Assembly (NCBI RefSeq): GCF_019393635.1
Contig: NC_057861.1
Location: 60,310,532 to 60,374,531, forward strand
Direction of reading: 5' to 3'
Length of the DNA stretch: 64,000 bases
DNA from: Dromiciops gliroides
Lineage: Eukaryota; Chordata; Mammalia; Microbiotheria; Microbiotheriidae
The notes below the pieces were generated by a model. That model saw only the letters and a list, made by a program, of their open reading frames with translations, ran no database searches and was not told the DNA's origin. This document shows positions 1 through 11,429 of this stretch, piece by piece. Every line of letters starts with the position of its first letter. Position 1 is the first letter of the stretch. The position numbers and the translations under genes are program-made.

Positions 1-430
1 TCCACGAGTCTCTCCTAAAAGTCTCTGGAACCAATTCAGTATGTCCCTAACATAGCATCATTCTTGCTATTCTCTTAATCATTCATTCCTCCTTCAATAT
101 ATGCAACATGCTACACAAGGCAGTCAGTCCTTCAAGGGACTTCCTCAGGCCCACACAGGCAAGGATAGGACTATACTGTATACATTCTCACAAGGCTGAA
201 ATTGTCCCCTGTCACTCAGTCCTATAGATACTCAGAACTGTATCTCCTCAGGCACTCACTGGATAATCATCAATCAAATGCTGTTCCTCATAGCTTTCAG
301 AGAGTTTCTCTGATGTTTCTGACATGACCCTATGCAGGATATTATGATCTCTCCCTGCAAAAAGAATAAGAAGAAATCAGGCAGGTATTTCCAAATGATA
401 TTCTACAGTAGTCTACATCTTCACAGTCAT
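1..430. other. No recognised feature
   Basis: AT-balanced, apparently non-coding sequence. I see no gene, RNA or clear repeat here. Confidence 0.4.
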
Positions 431-688
431 TGTTGTTGTTCAATCATTTTCAACAGTGTGTGATTCCTGGTGACCCCCCTCTGGGGTTTTCTTGACAAAG
501 ATACTAAAGTAGTTTGCCATTTCCTTCTCCAGTTCATTTTACAGATAAGGAAACTAAGGCAAATAGGATAAAGTGACTTGCCTGGGGTCACACAGCTGGT
601 AAATGTTTGAGACCATATTTAAATTCGGGAAGATGAGTCTTCCTGACTCTGGGTTGGACATTCTAACCACTGGACCACTTAGTTGTCC
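431..688 (-). repeat. Composite SINE with RTE/BovB-type tail
   Basis: Read on the minus strand it starts with a worn tRNA-type head near 688, passes through the shared CORE-like middle and ends in a CAA-rich tail at 431. The segment with the 'actccagtatctttgccaag' type of sequence (here degraded) resembles the 3' end of BovB/RTE LINEs, so RTE enzymes probably mobilised it. Confidence 0.75.
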
Positions 689-779
689 TTGGTCATACAA
701 TTAACTGAAAAGTGCAAGAAATTCAAGATCCTGCTGTACCTTTATCTTCTACTACAATGAAATCATTTGATTCAGTAGA

Positions 780-1258
780 ATAAAATGTAATCTTAAAAGA
801 TTCTCCTTCAGGGAGGTATCTTTCTGTATTTGTCAAGATCATGTAAAGTTCCTTGAAATGTGAACTAGAGAAACTTGGCTCACCAAATCTCTGTTAATAT
901 CAAAGGAGGTATGAGACCAAGAGGTGTAGCCAGAAAACTAACAGGTTGCCTCATCAGGCAGTGGCTTCCCTAGAAGTCTTTTTTTTTTTTTAGTGAGGCA
1001 ATTGGGGTTAAGTGACTTGCCCAGGGTCACACAGCTAGTTAAGTGTTAAGTGTCTGAGACTGGATTTGAACTCAGGTACTCCTGACTCCAGGTCCGGTGC
1101 TCTATCCACTGTGCCACCTAGCTGCCCCTTCCCTAGAAGTCTTTAAGCAAACAGGATGACCATTTGTTGGGTTTGTTATAGTGGGGATTCTTTTGGGGTG
1201 GTATGAGGTGAACTAGATGTCCATTGATGTTCCTTCTGACTCTGAAATTCTGCATTCT
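780..1258 (+). repeat. CR1/L3 LINE 3' end, split by a SINE
   Basis: The wording around 1138-1258 (exon-less, 'gtctttaagcaaacaggatg' then 'aactagatg' and 'gactctgaaattctgc') matches the 3' end of old CR1/L3 elements, seen again at 20575-21005. A younger SINE at 982-1128 interrupts it. Confidence 0.6.
982..1128 (-). repeat. tRNA-derived marsupial SINE (WSINE-like)
   Basis: Full-length copy in reverse: poly-T (tail), CORE-like body and tRNA-like head ending at 1128. It is flanked by a perfect 16-bp target duplication, ttccctagaagtcttt, at 966-981 and 1129-1144. Confidence 0.93.
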
Positions 1259-2492
1259 TGTCAAAGGTATCTGATGTTGTCATGGAGGATGTCCACAGCA
1301 GAGTACAAATAGAGGAAAAATTTCCCACAGACCAGGGCTTCTAAACCTTTTTTGAGTCATGGATCCCTTTGGCAACCTAGCAATACTTATTGACTTCTTC
1401 TCCATGTTAGGAACCTGCTCTGTAAGTGAAGCCAAGATATGGATTGGGGGCAGCTATCTAGCTGAACTGTCCCAACATTCCCCTCCAAACAAGTTTAAAA
1501 TAATGCTGCAAATCATTTTGGAGTAGAGCCAACAAAAAGTTGGAGTGAGGTATTTTTCTGGCCTAAGAAAACTTAGGAAGTAGGAAGAAGTCTGTAACAC
1601 TGGGATGGAGGTCTGGTGGAGAATTGTCCAGAACCCATACACAGCAACAGCAGTAGCTTCTGGAGCTCTCAGCCCAGAGACAGTTAGAGGGTAAGATAAC
1701 TGGTCAGAAAGAGATTACAGGGAACCCTTTGATGTCACTGAGTATGGCTGGTGCGGATTGGCAACTCTATTGCCCATATATAGTTCTAGGTTACAAATCA
1801 AGTGTGGAAAGGAGCAGGAGTCCTGGCTGGCTTGCAGCTACAGAGGACCAGGAGCCCTTTCTGGGTACATACCAGAGAGCAAACCAGGAGAACAGTGACC
1901 ACACCTCTCCTAGGATCATATCACCTTGAAAGGACAAAAAATTTGCAGACCCCAAGAAGTAGCTCTGAAAATAGCAGCACAAAAAAGTCTGAAGCTTAGG
2001 AAAGTACCTTCTCATCTCCAGATGAGCAGATGCAACTTTAACATAAAGTACAAAGACTAGAAAAATGAACAAACTAGAAAAAAAGAATTTGAATGTAAAA
2101 AGCCACTATGGTGGCAGGGAAGACCAAAACATAAACTCAGAAGACAGTAATGCCAAAACAACTACAAAAAAAGCTTCAAAGAAAAATTCTAATTGGACCC
2201 AAGCCCAACAAGAATTTCTGGAAGAGTTAAAGAAAGCAATATGTATCAGTGTAAAAAATGGGAAAAAGAAATGAGTGATGCAGGATATGTATGAAAAGAG
2301 AATCAATAGCTTGATAAAAGAAGTACAAAAATACTGAAGAAAATAACACCTTAAAAAACAATATTGGCCTAATGGTGAAAAAGGCACAGAAATTCACTGA
2401 AGAAAAGAACTCCTTAAAAAGCAGAATTGGCCAAATGGAAAAAAGGGTACAAAGTTTCACTGAAGAAAAGAATTCTTAAAATTTAGAACTGG

Positions 2493-2637
2493 GAGGCAGC
2501 TAGGTGGCACAGTGGATAGAGCACTGACCCTGGAGTCAGGAGGACATGAGTTCAAATCTGGCCTCAGACACTCAACACTTAATAGCTGTGTGACCTTAGG
2601 CAAGTCACTTAACCCCAATTGCCTCATCAAAAAAAAA
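2493..2637 (+). repeat. tRNA-derived marsupial SINE
   Basis: Full-length forward copy with poly-A tail. Flanked by the target duplication aaaatttagaactgg (2478-2492, and again at about 2637-2650), so it inserted into L1 ORF1. Confidence 0.93.
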
Positions 2638-2700
2638 AATTTAGAACTGGACAAATCAAAGCTAATAACCCCATGAAACATTAAGAAATAATAAAAGAGG

Positions 2701-2843
2701 GGCGGCTAGATGGTGCAGTGGGTAAGGCACCGGCCCTGGATTCAGGAGTACCTGAGTTCAAATCCGGCCTCAGACACTTGACACTTACTAGCTGTGTGAC
2801 CCTGGGCAAGTCACTTAACCCCCATTGCCCCTCAAAAAAAAAT
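2701..2843 (+). repeat. tRNA-derived marsupial SINE, first of stacked pair
   Basis: Forward copy. Left target copy aaataataaaagagg at 2686-2700 and right copy at 2844-2858; the right copy also serves as the left target copy of the next SINE. Confidence 0.92.
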
Positions 2844-2858
2844 AAATAATAAAAGAGG

Positions 2859-2997
2859 GGCAGCTAGGTGGTGCAGTGGATAAAGCACCAGCCTTGGATT
2901 CAGGAGAACCTGAGTTCAAATCCAGCCTCAGACACTTGACACTAGCTGTGTAAGCCTGGGCAAGTCACTTAATCCCAATTGCCTTACCAAAAAAAAA
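2859..2997 (+). repeat. tRNA-derived marsupial SINE, second of stacked pair
   Basis: Forward copy lacking part of the 'acttactag' segment. It begins straight after the duplicated site at 2844-2858, and its A-tail is followed by a third partial copy (aaaagagg) near 2998-3005. Confidence 0.9.
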
Positions 2998-4791
2998 AAA
3001 AGAGGAAGAGAATTAAATTTAGATATAAAAAAGAAATGATAAAAGAAACTCAAAATGTAAAAATAGAAGAGAATGTGAAATATCTCATCAGAAAATCAAC
3101 TGACCTCAAAAATAAATCAAGGAGAGATAATATAAGAATGATTAGACTTCCTGAAAGCTATGATCAAAGAAAGAGTCTAGACATCATGTTTCAAAAAATT
3201 ATCAAGAAAAACTGATCCAATATCTTAGATTGAGAAGGTAAAATATAAATCAGAAGAATCCTCCAATAATCAATCTCCTGAAAGTGATCCCCAAATGAAA
3301 CCTTCCAGGACTATCATAGCCAAATTCCAGAGGTCCCGGGTCAAAGAGAAAATATTATAAACAGCCAGAAATTCTAATATCTTGGAACCACAGTCAGGAT
3401 AACACAATATTTAGTGGCTTCCATGTTAAAGAAGTGGAAAGTTTAGAATATGATATCCTGGAAGTCAAAGGAGCTCTAGCCAAAAAAACTGAGTATAATC
3501 CTTCAAGGGAGAAAATGGAAATTTAGTAAAATTGAGGATTTTCAAGCATTTCTGATAAAAAGACCAGAGCTGAATAGAAAATGTGACATTCAAACATAAG
3601 ACTCAGACACATAAAAAGGTAAACATGAAAGAATAACTATAAAGGAGTCAATAAAATTAAACTATTTACTTTCCTATATAGGAAAATGATACATATAACT
3701 CTTTTTAAAAGTATTTTATTATTTTCCAGTTACAAGTAAGGATAATTTTCAACATTTGTTTTCAAAGGATTTTTAGTTCCAAATTTTTCTCCCACCCTCC
3801 CTTCCCTCTCCCCTCCCCAAGATGAAAAGCAATATGATATAGGTTATATATGTACAATCACACTAAACATATTTCTGCATTAGTCATATTGTGAAAGAAG
3901 AATCAGAACACAAGGGAAAAACCTCAAAAAAGAAAAAAAAACAGCCAAAACTTAGAAGACGTATAGTTCAATCTGCATTCAGAATCCACAGTTCTTTTTT
4001 CTGGATGTTGAGGACATTTTCTATCATGAGTATTTTGAAATTGTTTTGGGTCATTGCACTGCTGAGAAGAGCCAAGTCTACCATAGTTGATCATCAGACA
4101 ATGTTACTGTTACTGTGTACAATGTTCTCCTGGTTCTGCTCATCTCACTCAGCATCAGTAAGTCCGTCCAGGTTTCTCTGAAATTCTCCTGCTCCTCATT
4201 TCTTATAGCACAATAATATTCCATTACATTCATATACCATAACTTGTTTAGCCATTCCCCAATTGATGGGCATCCCCTCAATTTCCACTTCTTTGCTACC
4301 ACAGAGAGCTGCTATAAATATTTTTGGACATGTGGGTCTTTATTCCCCACTTCTATAATCTCTTTGGGATACAGACCAAGTAGCAGTATTACTGGGTCAA
4401 AGGGTATGAATAGTTCCATAGCCCTTTGGGCATAGTTCCAAATTGTTCTCCAGAATGGTTGGATCAGTTCACAGTTCCACCAACAATGCATTAGGGTTCC
4501 AATTTTTCCACAGCTTTTCCAACATTTATTATTTTCCTTTTTTGTCATATTAGCCAATCTGATAGGTGTGGGGGGATACCTCAGAGTTGTTTTAATTTGC
4601 ATTTCTCTAATCAATAGTGATTTAGAGCATTTTTTTCATATAGCAATAGATAGCTTTGATTTCTTCATCTGAAAACTGCCTGTTCATATCCTTTGACCAT
4701 TTCTCAATTGGGGAATTACTTGCATTCTTATAAATTTGATTTAGTTCCCTATATATTTTAGAAATGAGGCCTTTATAAAAAATACTGGCTG

Positions 4792-4944
4792 GGGGGCAGC
4801 TAGATGGTGCAGTGGTTAAAGCACTGGCCCTGAATTCAGGAGTACCTGAGTTCAAATCCAGCCTCAGACACTTGACACTTACTAGCTGTGTGACCCTGGG
4901 CAAGTCACTTAGCCCCCATTGCCTGAAAAAACAAAACAAAACAA
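4792..4944 (+). repeat. tRNA-derived marsupial SINE
   Basis: Forward copy with an (AAAAC)-type tail, inside the reversed L1. Target duplication aaaaaatactggctg at 4777-4791 and 4945-4959. Confidence 0.93.
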
Positions 4945-5241
4945 AAAAAATACTGGCTGTAAAGATTGTTTCCCAGCTTTCTGTCTCCCTTCTAATTTTG
5001 GCTGCATTACTTCTGCTTGTATAGAAACTTTTTAATTTAATGTAATCAAAATCATCCATCTTGCATTTCATAATATTCTCTGTCTCTTGTTTGGGCATAA
5101 ATTGTTTTCCTCTCCATAGATCTGAAAGGTAAACTATTCCTTCCTCTCCTAATTTACCTATGGTATCACCTTTTATGTCTAAATCATGTACTTTGACCTT
5201 ATTTTGGTATATGTTATAAAATGTTGGTCTATGCCTAGTTT

Positions 5242-5750
5242 TTGGGCAGGTGGGGCTCGTTAGCCTTGGCAGGCAACCTGCCTAGGGGAAGGAAACCCTG
5301 ATTTTAAACCTCCACTGCCTTGTGGCTATACCCATATATGGGAAAGGCTTCAGGAGTTAACCCAGAGGAAAAAATCAGGAGTCAGAGTCCCTTAGGCAGT
5401 TGGATGTTGGACATCACATCCCCCTGGCAACTCCTGCAGCGGCACTGGTGCCAAACTGTATTGGCTCTGCCTCTCCTTTGGATCCACCAATGTCGCGGAG
5501 AGGGAAAACCTGCTGCATGGGCAACAGCTTGTTTTCCATATTGATCTGCCCAGGCCAGCACCCTGGAGAGGACACTTCAGCTACTCCTCATGGGGTAGAT
5601 ACAACACAGGATGCAGCAGTTACCGGTTATAAGTCACTCAGGAGCTGTGGCTCCCGTATCGAACTGCACAGCCACACTGTGGCCTGTGGCTCTTCTTCGG
5701 CACTGATCCATGGTCATCTGCGACTGGTGGAGGCCTGCTACTACTACTAC
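5242..5750 (+). mobile_element. Unidentified 0.5 kb insertion with 9-bp target duplication
   Basis: L1 sequence is interrupted between two copies of gcctagttt (5233-5241 and 5751-5759). The insert is richer in G+C than its host, has no poly-A, and ends in a short (CTA)n run at 5737-5750. It contains an open frame at 5400-5756 of about 118 codons. The end of that frame (GHLRLVEA) reminds me of the start of RTE-type LINE ORFs, from memory only. It may be a non-autonomous derivative of an RTE element. Orientation is assigned from the tail and is uncertain. Confidence 0.55.
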
Positions 5751-5946
5751 GCCTAGTTTCTGCCATACTATCTTCCAGTATTCCTATCAGTTTTTGTCAA
5801 ATACTGAGTTCCTATCCCAGAAGCTAGAGTCTTTGGGTTTATCAAACAGTAGATTATTATAATCATTTACTACTGTATCTCCTGTGCCTAACCTATTCCA
5901 TTGATCCACCATTCCGTTTCTTAGCCAGTACCAAACAGGGTTTTGA

Positions 5947-6082
5947 GGTTTTTTTGGTGGGGGAATGAGGGTTAAGTGGGTCACATAGCTAGTAAATGTC
6001 AAGTATCTGAGGCCAGATTTGAACTCAGGTCCTCCTGAATCCAGGGCTGGTGCTTTATCCACTGTGCCACCTAGCTGTTCCC
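5947..6082 (-). repeat. tRNA-derived marsupial SINE
   Basis: Reverse copy in the reversed L1, with a short deletion in the 'gacttgcccaggg' block. An imperfect target duplication (accaaa..gttttga) flanks it near 5930-5946 and 6085-6099. Confidence 0.85.
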
Positions 6083-7737
6083 AGGACCAAATAGTTTTGA
6101 AGACTGCCGCTTTATAGTATAGCTTCTGATCTGGTACAGCTAGCGCACCTTCCTGTACATTTTTTTTATTAGTTCCCTTGATATTCTTGACCTTTTGTTC
6201 TTCCAGATTAATTTTGTTATTATTTTTCTAACTCAATAAAATAATTTTAGGTAGTCTGATTGGTATGGCACTGAATAAGTAAATTAATTTAGGTAGAATT
6301 GTCATTTTTATTATATTAGCTCGGCCTATCCATAAGCAATTGATATTTTTCCGATTATTTAGATATGATTTTATTTGTGTGAAAATTGTTTTGTAATTGT
6401 CTTTTTATATAGTTCCTGGGTTCCTGGGTTCCTTGGCAGGTAGACTCCCAAGTATTTTATATTGTCTTTCTATCTCTTGCTGCTGAGTTTTGTTGGTCAT
6501 GTATAGAAATGCTAATGATTTATGTGGGTTTATTTTATACCCTGTAACTTTGCTAAAGTTGTTAATTGTTTCAAGTAGTTTTTTTAGTTGATTCATTAGG
6601 ATTCTCTAAGTATACCATCATATCATCTGCAAAGAGTGAAAGTTTTGTTTCCTCCTTGCCTGTTCTAATTCCTTTAATTCCTTTTTCTTCTCTTATTGCT
6701 AAAGCTAACATTTCTAGTACAATATTAAATAATAGAGGTGATAATGGACATCCCTGCTTCCCCTCTGATCTTATTGGGAATGCCTCTAAATTATGTCTGT
6801 TACGTATAATATTTGCTGATGGTTTTAGGTAGATAGTGCTTATGATTTTAGGGAAAGCTCCACCTATTCCTACACTCTCTGGTGTTTTTCAATAGGAATG
6901 AGTGTTGTATTTTGTCAAACGCATTCTCTGCATCTATTGAGATAATCATATGATTTTGGTTAGTTTTGTTATTGTTGTGGTTGACTATGTTGATAGTTTT
7001 CCTAATGCTGAACCAGCCTTGCATTCCTGGTATAAATCTGACCTGGTTATAGTATATTATCCCAGTGATGAATTGCTGTAATCTCCTTGCTAATATTTTA
7101 TTTAAGATTTTTGCATCAATATTCATTAGGGAAATTTGTCTGTAATTTTCTTTCTCTGTTTTCTCTCTGCCTGGTTTAGGTATCAACATCATATTTGTGT
7201 CATAAAAGGAACTTGGTAGAACTCCTTCTTCATCTATTTTTCCAAATAATTTGTATAGTATTGGAATTAATTGTTCTTTAAATGTTTAGTAGAATTCACT
7301 TATAAACCCATCTAGCCCTGGAAATTTTTTCTTAGGGAGTTCATTGATGGCTTGTTCAATTTCTTTTTCTAAAATGGGCTTATTTAAGGAGTTTATTTCC
7401 TCTTCAATTTCTATATAACTCTTAAGAATGTTATCATTATTAGGACAGTTAGAAGGAGTTTATATAGATAGAGGATATGGGTATGAATCAATTATATTGG
7501 GATAATCCCCCAAAAATGAAGGGGGGAGAAAAAGAGATACATTAGGAGAAAGGGGAAGAGAGCGGTAGAATGGGCAAAATTTTCTCACATAAGGGAGGTA
7601 TTCAAGGGAGAGCTTTTACAATGGAGGGGAAATGGGGGAAGTGTTGGGCAATGTTTAAACCTCACTTTCATTGGAATTGATTCAAAGAAGGAAGACTATA
7701 TATTTGTATAGGTACAGATATAGATATATATTCTTAT

Positions 7738-7958
7738 TTTGTTGTCTTCAGTTGTGTCTGACTCTTTGTGACTACTTTTTTTGAGGGAAGGGAAGTTTCT
7801 AAGCAAAGATACTAGAGTGGTTTGCATTTCCTTTTCCAGTTCATTTTACAGATGAGGAAACTGAAGCAAACAGGGTTAGTGACTTGTTCAGGGTCACATA
7901 ATTAATAAGTGTCTGAGGTTGGATTTGAACTCAGGTCTTCCTGATTCCAGGCCCTAGC
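7738..7958 (-). repeat. Composite SINE with RTE-type tail
   Basis: Reverse copy inside the L1 spacer. It has the BovB-like block (gtgtctgactctttgtgac ... actagagtggtttgc) and the usual CORE-like body; the tRNA head is truncated near 7958. Confidence 0.8.
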
Positions 7959-8041
7959 TATGGATATAGATATAGATGATATAGATACAAACATAGATAT
8001 AAATGATATAGACATAGGTATAGATAGATATAAATACACAC
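7956..8041. repeat. (GATATA)-type microsatellite
   Basis: Imperfect repeats of tatagata/gatata, touching the truncated SINE head on the left. Confidence 0.8.
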
Positions 8042-8567
8042 AGAGTTGTATGTAGAAATGTAACTTACCCAATAGGGAGATAGGAGTGGAAGGGGATAAG
8101 AGAAAAGTGGGGAATGATAAGGAGAGGTAAAATTAAAGGAGGAAGTAGTTAGAAGCAAAATAGACTTTTTAGGAGGAACAAGATAAAAAGAGAGAGGGAG
8201 GAAGAAACAAAAGATAATGGGATGGAGAAAAATACAGTTAGTGATCATAACTGTAAAGTGAATAAGATGAGCTCACCCATAAAATGGAAGCAGATAGCAG
8301 AATGGATTAGAAACCAGAATCCAACAATATGTTGTCTACAAGAGACAGAAAGTTTTTGAAACCTGAAACAGAAAGGTTGTTGTTTGGTTTAAAAAAAAAC
8401 ACAGAGAGTTCAAATAAAGGACTAGAGCAGAATCTAATATGCTTCAACTGAAGTAAAAAAGGCAAGGGTAGCAATCATGATCTCAGACAAAGCAAAAGCA
8501 AAAATAGGCCTATTTAAAAGAACTAATCAGAGAAACTACATTTTGCTAAAAGGTATCATAGACAATG

Positions 8568-8819
8568 GTGAGCAATTAAGTAACAAAATGATTAGAGTAC
8601 CATGCCTCAAGTCAGGAAGATCTGAGTTCAAATCTGGCCTCAGATATTTACCAGCTATGTGATCCTGGGCAAGTCACTTAACCCTGTTTGCCTCAATTTT
8701 TTCATCTGTCAAATGACCTGGAGAAGAAAATGGCAAATCCTTTCAGTATCTTTGCCAAGAAAATTCCAAAATGGGGTCACAAAAAATTGGACATGAATGA
8801 AATGACTAAACAACACCAC
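8568..8819 (+). repeat. Composite SINE with RTE-type tail
   Basis: Forward copy in the L1 endonuclease region. A worn tRNA head, CORE-like body and BovB-like end (ccagaaaatt..tggggtcac..ttggacatgaatgaaatgac). The target duplication catagacaatg lies at 8557-8567 and 8820-8830. Confidence 0.85.
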
Positions 8820-9917
8820 CATAGACAATGAAGTAATATCAAAAATTTTATAGCAAATTTCTCTGATAAAGACCTCCTTTCTCAAATGCATACTGAGTAT
8901 AAAATGGAATCAAATTTATAAAAATGAGAGTCATTCCCCAATTGATAAATGGTCAAAGGATATGAGCAGGCAGTTTTCAGAAAAAGAAATCAAAGCTATC
9001 TATAGTCATATGAAAAAATGCTCTAAATCACTATTTATTAGAGAGATAAACAACTCTGAGGTACCACCTCACACCTATCAGAAATGACAAGTGCTGGAAG
9101 GGATGAGGGAAAAATAGGTACACTAATGAACTATTGGTGGTGTTATGAACTGGTTCAACCATTCTGGAAAACAATTTGGAACTTTTCCAAATGACTATAA
9201 AACTGTGTCTACCCTTTGACCCAGAAATACCACCAGTAGGTTTATATCCCAAAGAGATCAAGGAAAAAGGAAAGAGACCTATTTATAATATTAATAGCAG
9301 CTCTTTTTGTGGTGGCAAATAATTAGAAATCAAGGGGGTGCTCATCAGCTAGGGAATAGCAGAATAAGTTGTGGCATATGATTGGAATGGAGGGGGTGGT
9401 TTCAGAAAAATATGAGAAAACCTATGTGAACTGATCCAAAGTGAGTGAGAAGAACCAGGAGATCATTGTGCACAGTTACAGCAATATTGTATGATGATCA
9501 ACTTGGAACCACTTGGTTACTCTGATCAATACAAGGATTTAAAACAATAAAATGAAAAAATTCTATTCACCTTCAGAGAGAGAACTGATGAACTGAGTGC
9601 AATTTTATGTAAGTATAATTTTCTCACTTTTTCTTGCTTTTTTGGAAATATGGTTAATATAGAAATGTTTTGCATGATTTTGCATGTATAATTATACATC
9701 TTACATATCTACAGATATCATAGTTTGCCTTCTCAATGGGTGGAAGAAGCAGTGGGAGAGAGGGAGAGAATTTGGAACTCAAAATTTAAAAAGAATGCTA
9801 AAATAAATAAATAATATTCACACACCCTCTCCAAAAAAAAAACCATAGAGATAAACAGTGAAGTCCTTCAGATGCTCCTATTTAACATTATGCTCATTGC
9901 ATCAAGCTTCAGAATCT

Positions 9918-10092
9918 CGGGGGGGGGGGTGGGAGCAGGGTGGTGCAGCTAGGTGACACAGTGGATAAAGCAACAACCCTGGATTCAGAAGGACCTGAGT
10001 TCAAATTCAGCATCAGACACTTGACACTTACTAGCTGTGTGACCCTGGGCAAGGCACTTAACCTTCATTGCCCCACAAAAAAAGAAAAAGAA
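9918..10092 (+). repeat. tRNA-derived marsupial SINE
   Basis: Forward copy with a G-rich run at its start. Target duplication aagcttcagaatct at 9904-9917 and 10093-10106. Confidence 0.92.
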
Positions 10093-10106
10093 AAGCTTCA
10101 GAATCT

Positions 10107-10870
10107 GCAGAACCTCCTAAATAAGATTTACAACCACTCAAAATAGCACTGCCTAACAATAATCTACACAGGAAAAACCAAGTGGAGAAGAAGCGTCTGT
10201 TATCCAGACTATGATAGCAGATGAGATCAGTGTCTAACCCCAGATAAAAATTACTCAATTTCTATATACTTGAGCCCTGGAGATCATGAGACTGTAACTG
10301 AAGAGATGGCCCTCTCCCAGTTCAGTGGAAGAAGGAACAACTAAAATCTCACAAGAGGAGCAAAATATGTAAGCACATGGTGAGGTGGCCACCAGCAACT
10401 GGAAAAGCAATGCTGCCACAACAGAGAAGGAAATGTCAGGCATGACATTGTGGGGAAACAGACTACATCTTGTCCCTGCTACATCCTCTGTGCCCAATCA
10501 GCTTCAAGCACAATGCCACAGCCTAATGTCTGAAGTGGCTTTGGAGTCTGACTAAGAGAACAGAAGACAGGAGATTAGCCATGCTGGGAACCCACCTAGT
10601 GTAGCCACCGCTGAGATGGAAACACAGCAAAGACCTAGCTGACATATGCAGAAGCCACATGGGACTGACACAGATTGGCTTTAGTTGCCCTGTTGCTGAT
10701 AACAAAAGTGACACCACTCCTCCTTCTCCATCCTTTTGACATTGCTCTGGCTTTCACCCTGAGCTTATGTCTCCAGTCTTTGTCAAGAATTTGTTCACTT
10801 TATGTATTTGCCATGTGTTTTCAGAAGAAAAATAGTTTCTCTAAGATGCTATTCATTATGTGCATCTGTG
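10107..10870. other. No recognised feature
   Basis: Short open frames on both strands only. I see no gene or clear repeat. Confidence 0.35.
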
Positions 10871-10874
10871 TATT

Positions 10875-10942
10875 TATGGATGGATGGATGGATGGATGGA
10901 TGGATGGATGGATGGATGGATGGATGGATGGATGGATGGATG
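10875..10942. repeat. (GGAT)n microsatellite
   Basis: About 16 near-perfect tandem copies of atgg. Confidence 0.97.
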
Positions 10943-11262
10943 TGTGCCTGGGAAATTAAATACAGATAAGAGGGAGGCAATGGGACTCAAAGGGAGAGAG
11001 AGAAATAGATTCTCTTTCTAATCCCTGTAATCACTGGGACTACCAGCTTGGGGCTCAAATTGAACAAAAGAGATTTTATTGATCCCTATTATTATAGCTC
11101 CCCAAAGGAGAGAAAAACGGGTGAATTCAGACCATCATGGACATAAAGGTAAGCCAGCAGTTTTCTGGTGGGAGGAGGTTTGATAAGTGAACAAGAGATA
11201 GATTATTGAAAATTGTGACCTCTGGCCACGTCCCTTCCCATGGTCTCTTCCAGGGCAGATTT

Positions 11263-11408
11263 TTTTTTTTTTGGCAGGGCAATGGGGGTTAAGTGACTTG
11301 CCCAGGGTCACACAGCTAGTAAGTGTCAAGTGTCTGAGGCCGGATTTGAACCCGGGTACTCCTGAATCCAAGGCCGGTGCTTTATCCACTGTGCCACCTA
11401 GCTGCCCC
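11263..11408 (-). repeat. tRNA-derived marsupial SINE
   Basis: Reverse full-length copy. Target duplication ccagggcagattt at 11250-11262 and 11409-11421. Confidence 0.93.
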
Positions 11409-11429
11409 CCAGGGCAGATTTAAAAGAGC

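Larger units (their letters stand above)
1445..3703 (+). repeat. Marsupial L1, 5' UTR and ORF1 part
   Basis: Left half of an old L1. Its 5' UTR starts near 1445; the same 5' UTR is seen in reverse at 61070-61336. ORF1 begins with the ATG at 2065 and runs to about 3560, with a lysine/glutamate-rich coiled coil built of repeats, then an RNA-binding part (IIAKFQ.. region near 3310-3340). It is full of stops and interrupted by three SINEs. The element stops at 3703 and resumes at 7413, because a younger reversed L1 has landed in it (target duplication atataactctt). Confidence 0.75.
3704..7412 (-). repeat. 5'-truncated L1 inserted in reverse into an older L1
   Basis: The 3' UTR starts at 3704 (reverse). 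Above it lies ORF2: the C-terminal cysteine/histidine region (CWKSCGKIGTLMHCWWNCEL, minus strand, 4312-4614), then reverse transcriptase pieces at 6405-7192, including the [18 protein letters not shown] and [14 protein letters not shown] blocks. It is flanked by atataactctt at 3693-3703 and 7413-7423. ORF2 carries frameshifts and stops and is dead. A SINE (4792), an unidentified insert (5242) and another SINE (5947) sit inside it. Confidence 0.9.
7413..9830 (+). repeat. Marsupial L1, continuation: spacer, endonuclease start, ORF2 3' end, 3' UTR
   Basis: Right half of the L1 that begins at 1445. The ORF1-ORF2 spacer occupies about 7424-8270. The start of the ORF2 endonuclease follows (MISDKAKAKIGLFKR at 8477 onward). 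After a large internal deletion near 8855 the C-terminal end of ORF2 and the 3' UTR follow, ending in an A-rich tail near 9840. It carries two SINEs and an ATAGAT-type microsatellite. It is not functional. Confidence 0.75.

Noticed and set aside
2701-2780. tRNA-like sequence (box A/B style) at many sites
   Set aside because: These are the tRNA-derived heads of SINEs, with degraded cloverleafs; no free tRNA gene was seen.
5242-5310. HDV-type self-cleaving ribozyme at the start of the 0.5 kb insert
   Set aside because: A P1-like stem with a G-U first pair can be drawn, but I could not complete P2 or find the usual catalytic C joining region.
10675-10959. 94-codon frame with signal-like start
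   Set aside because: Its end is GGAT repeat translation and nothing in it matches a family I know.
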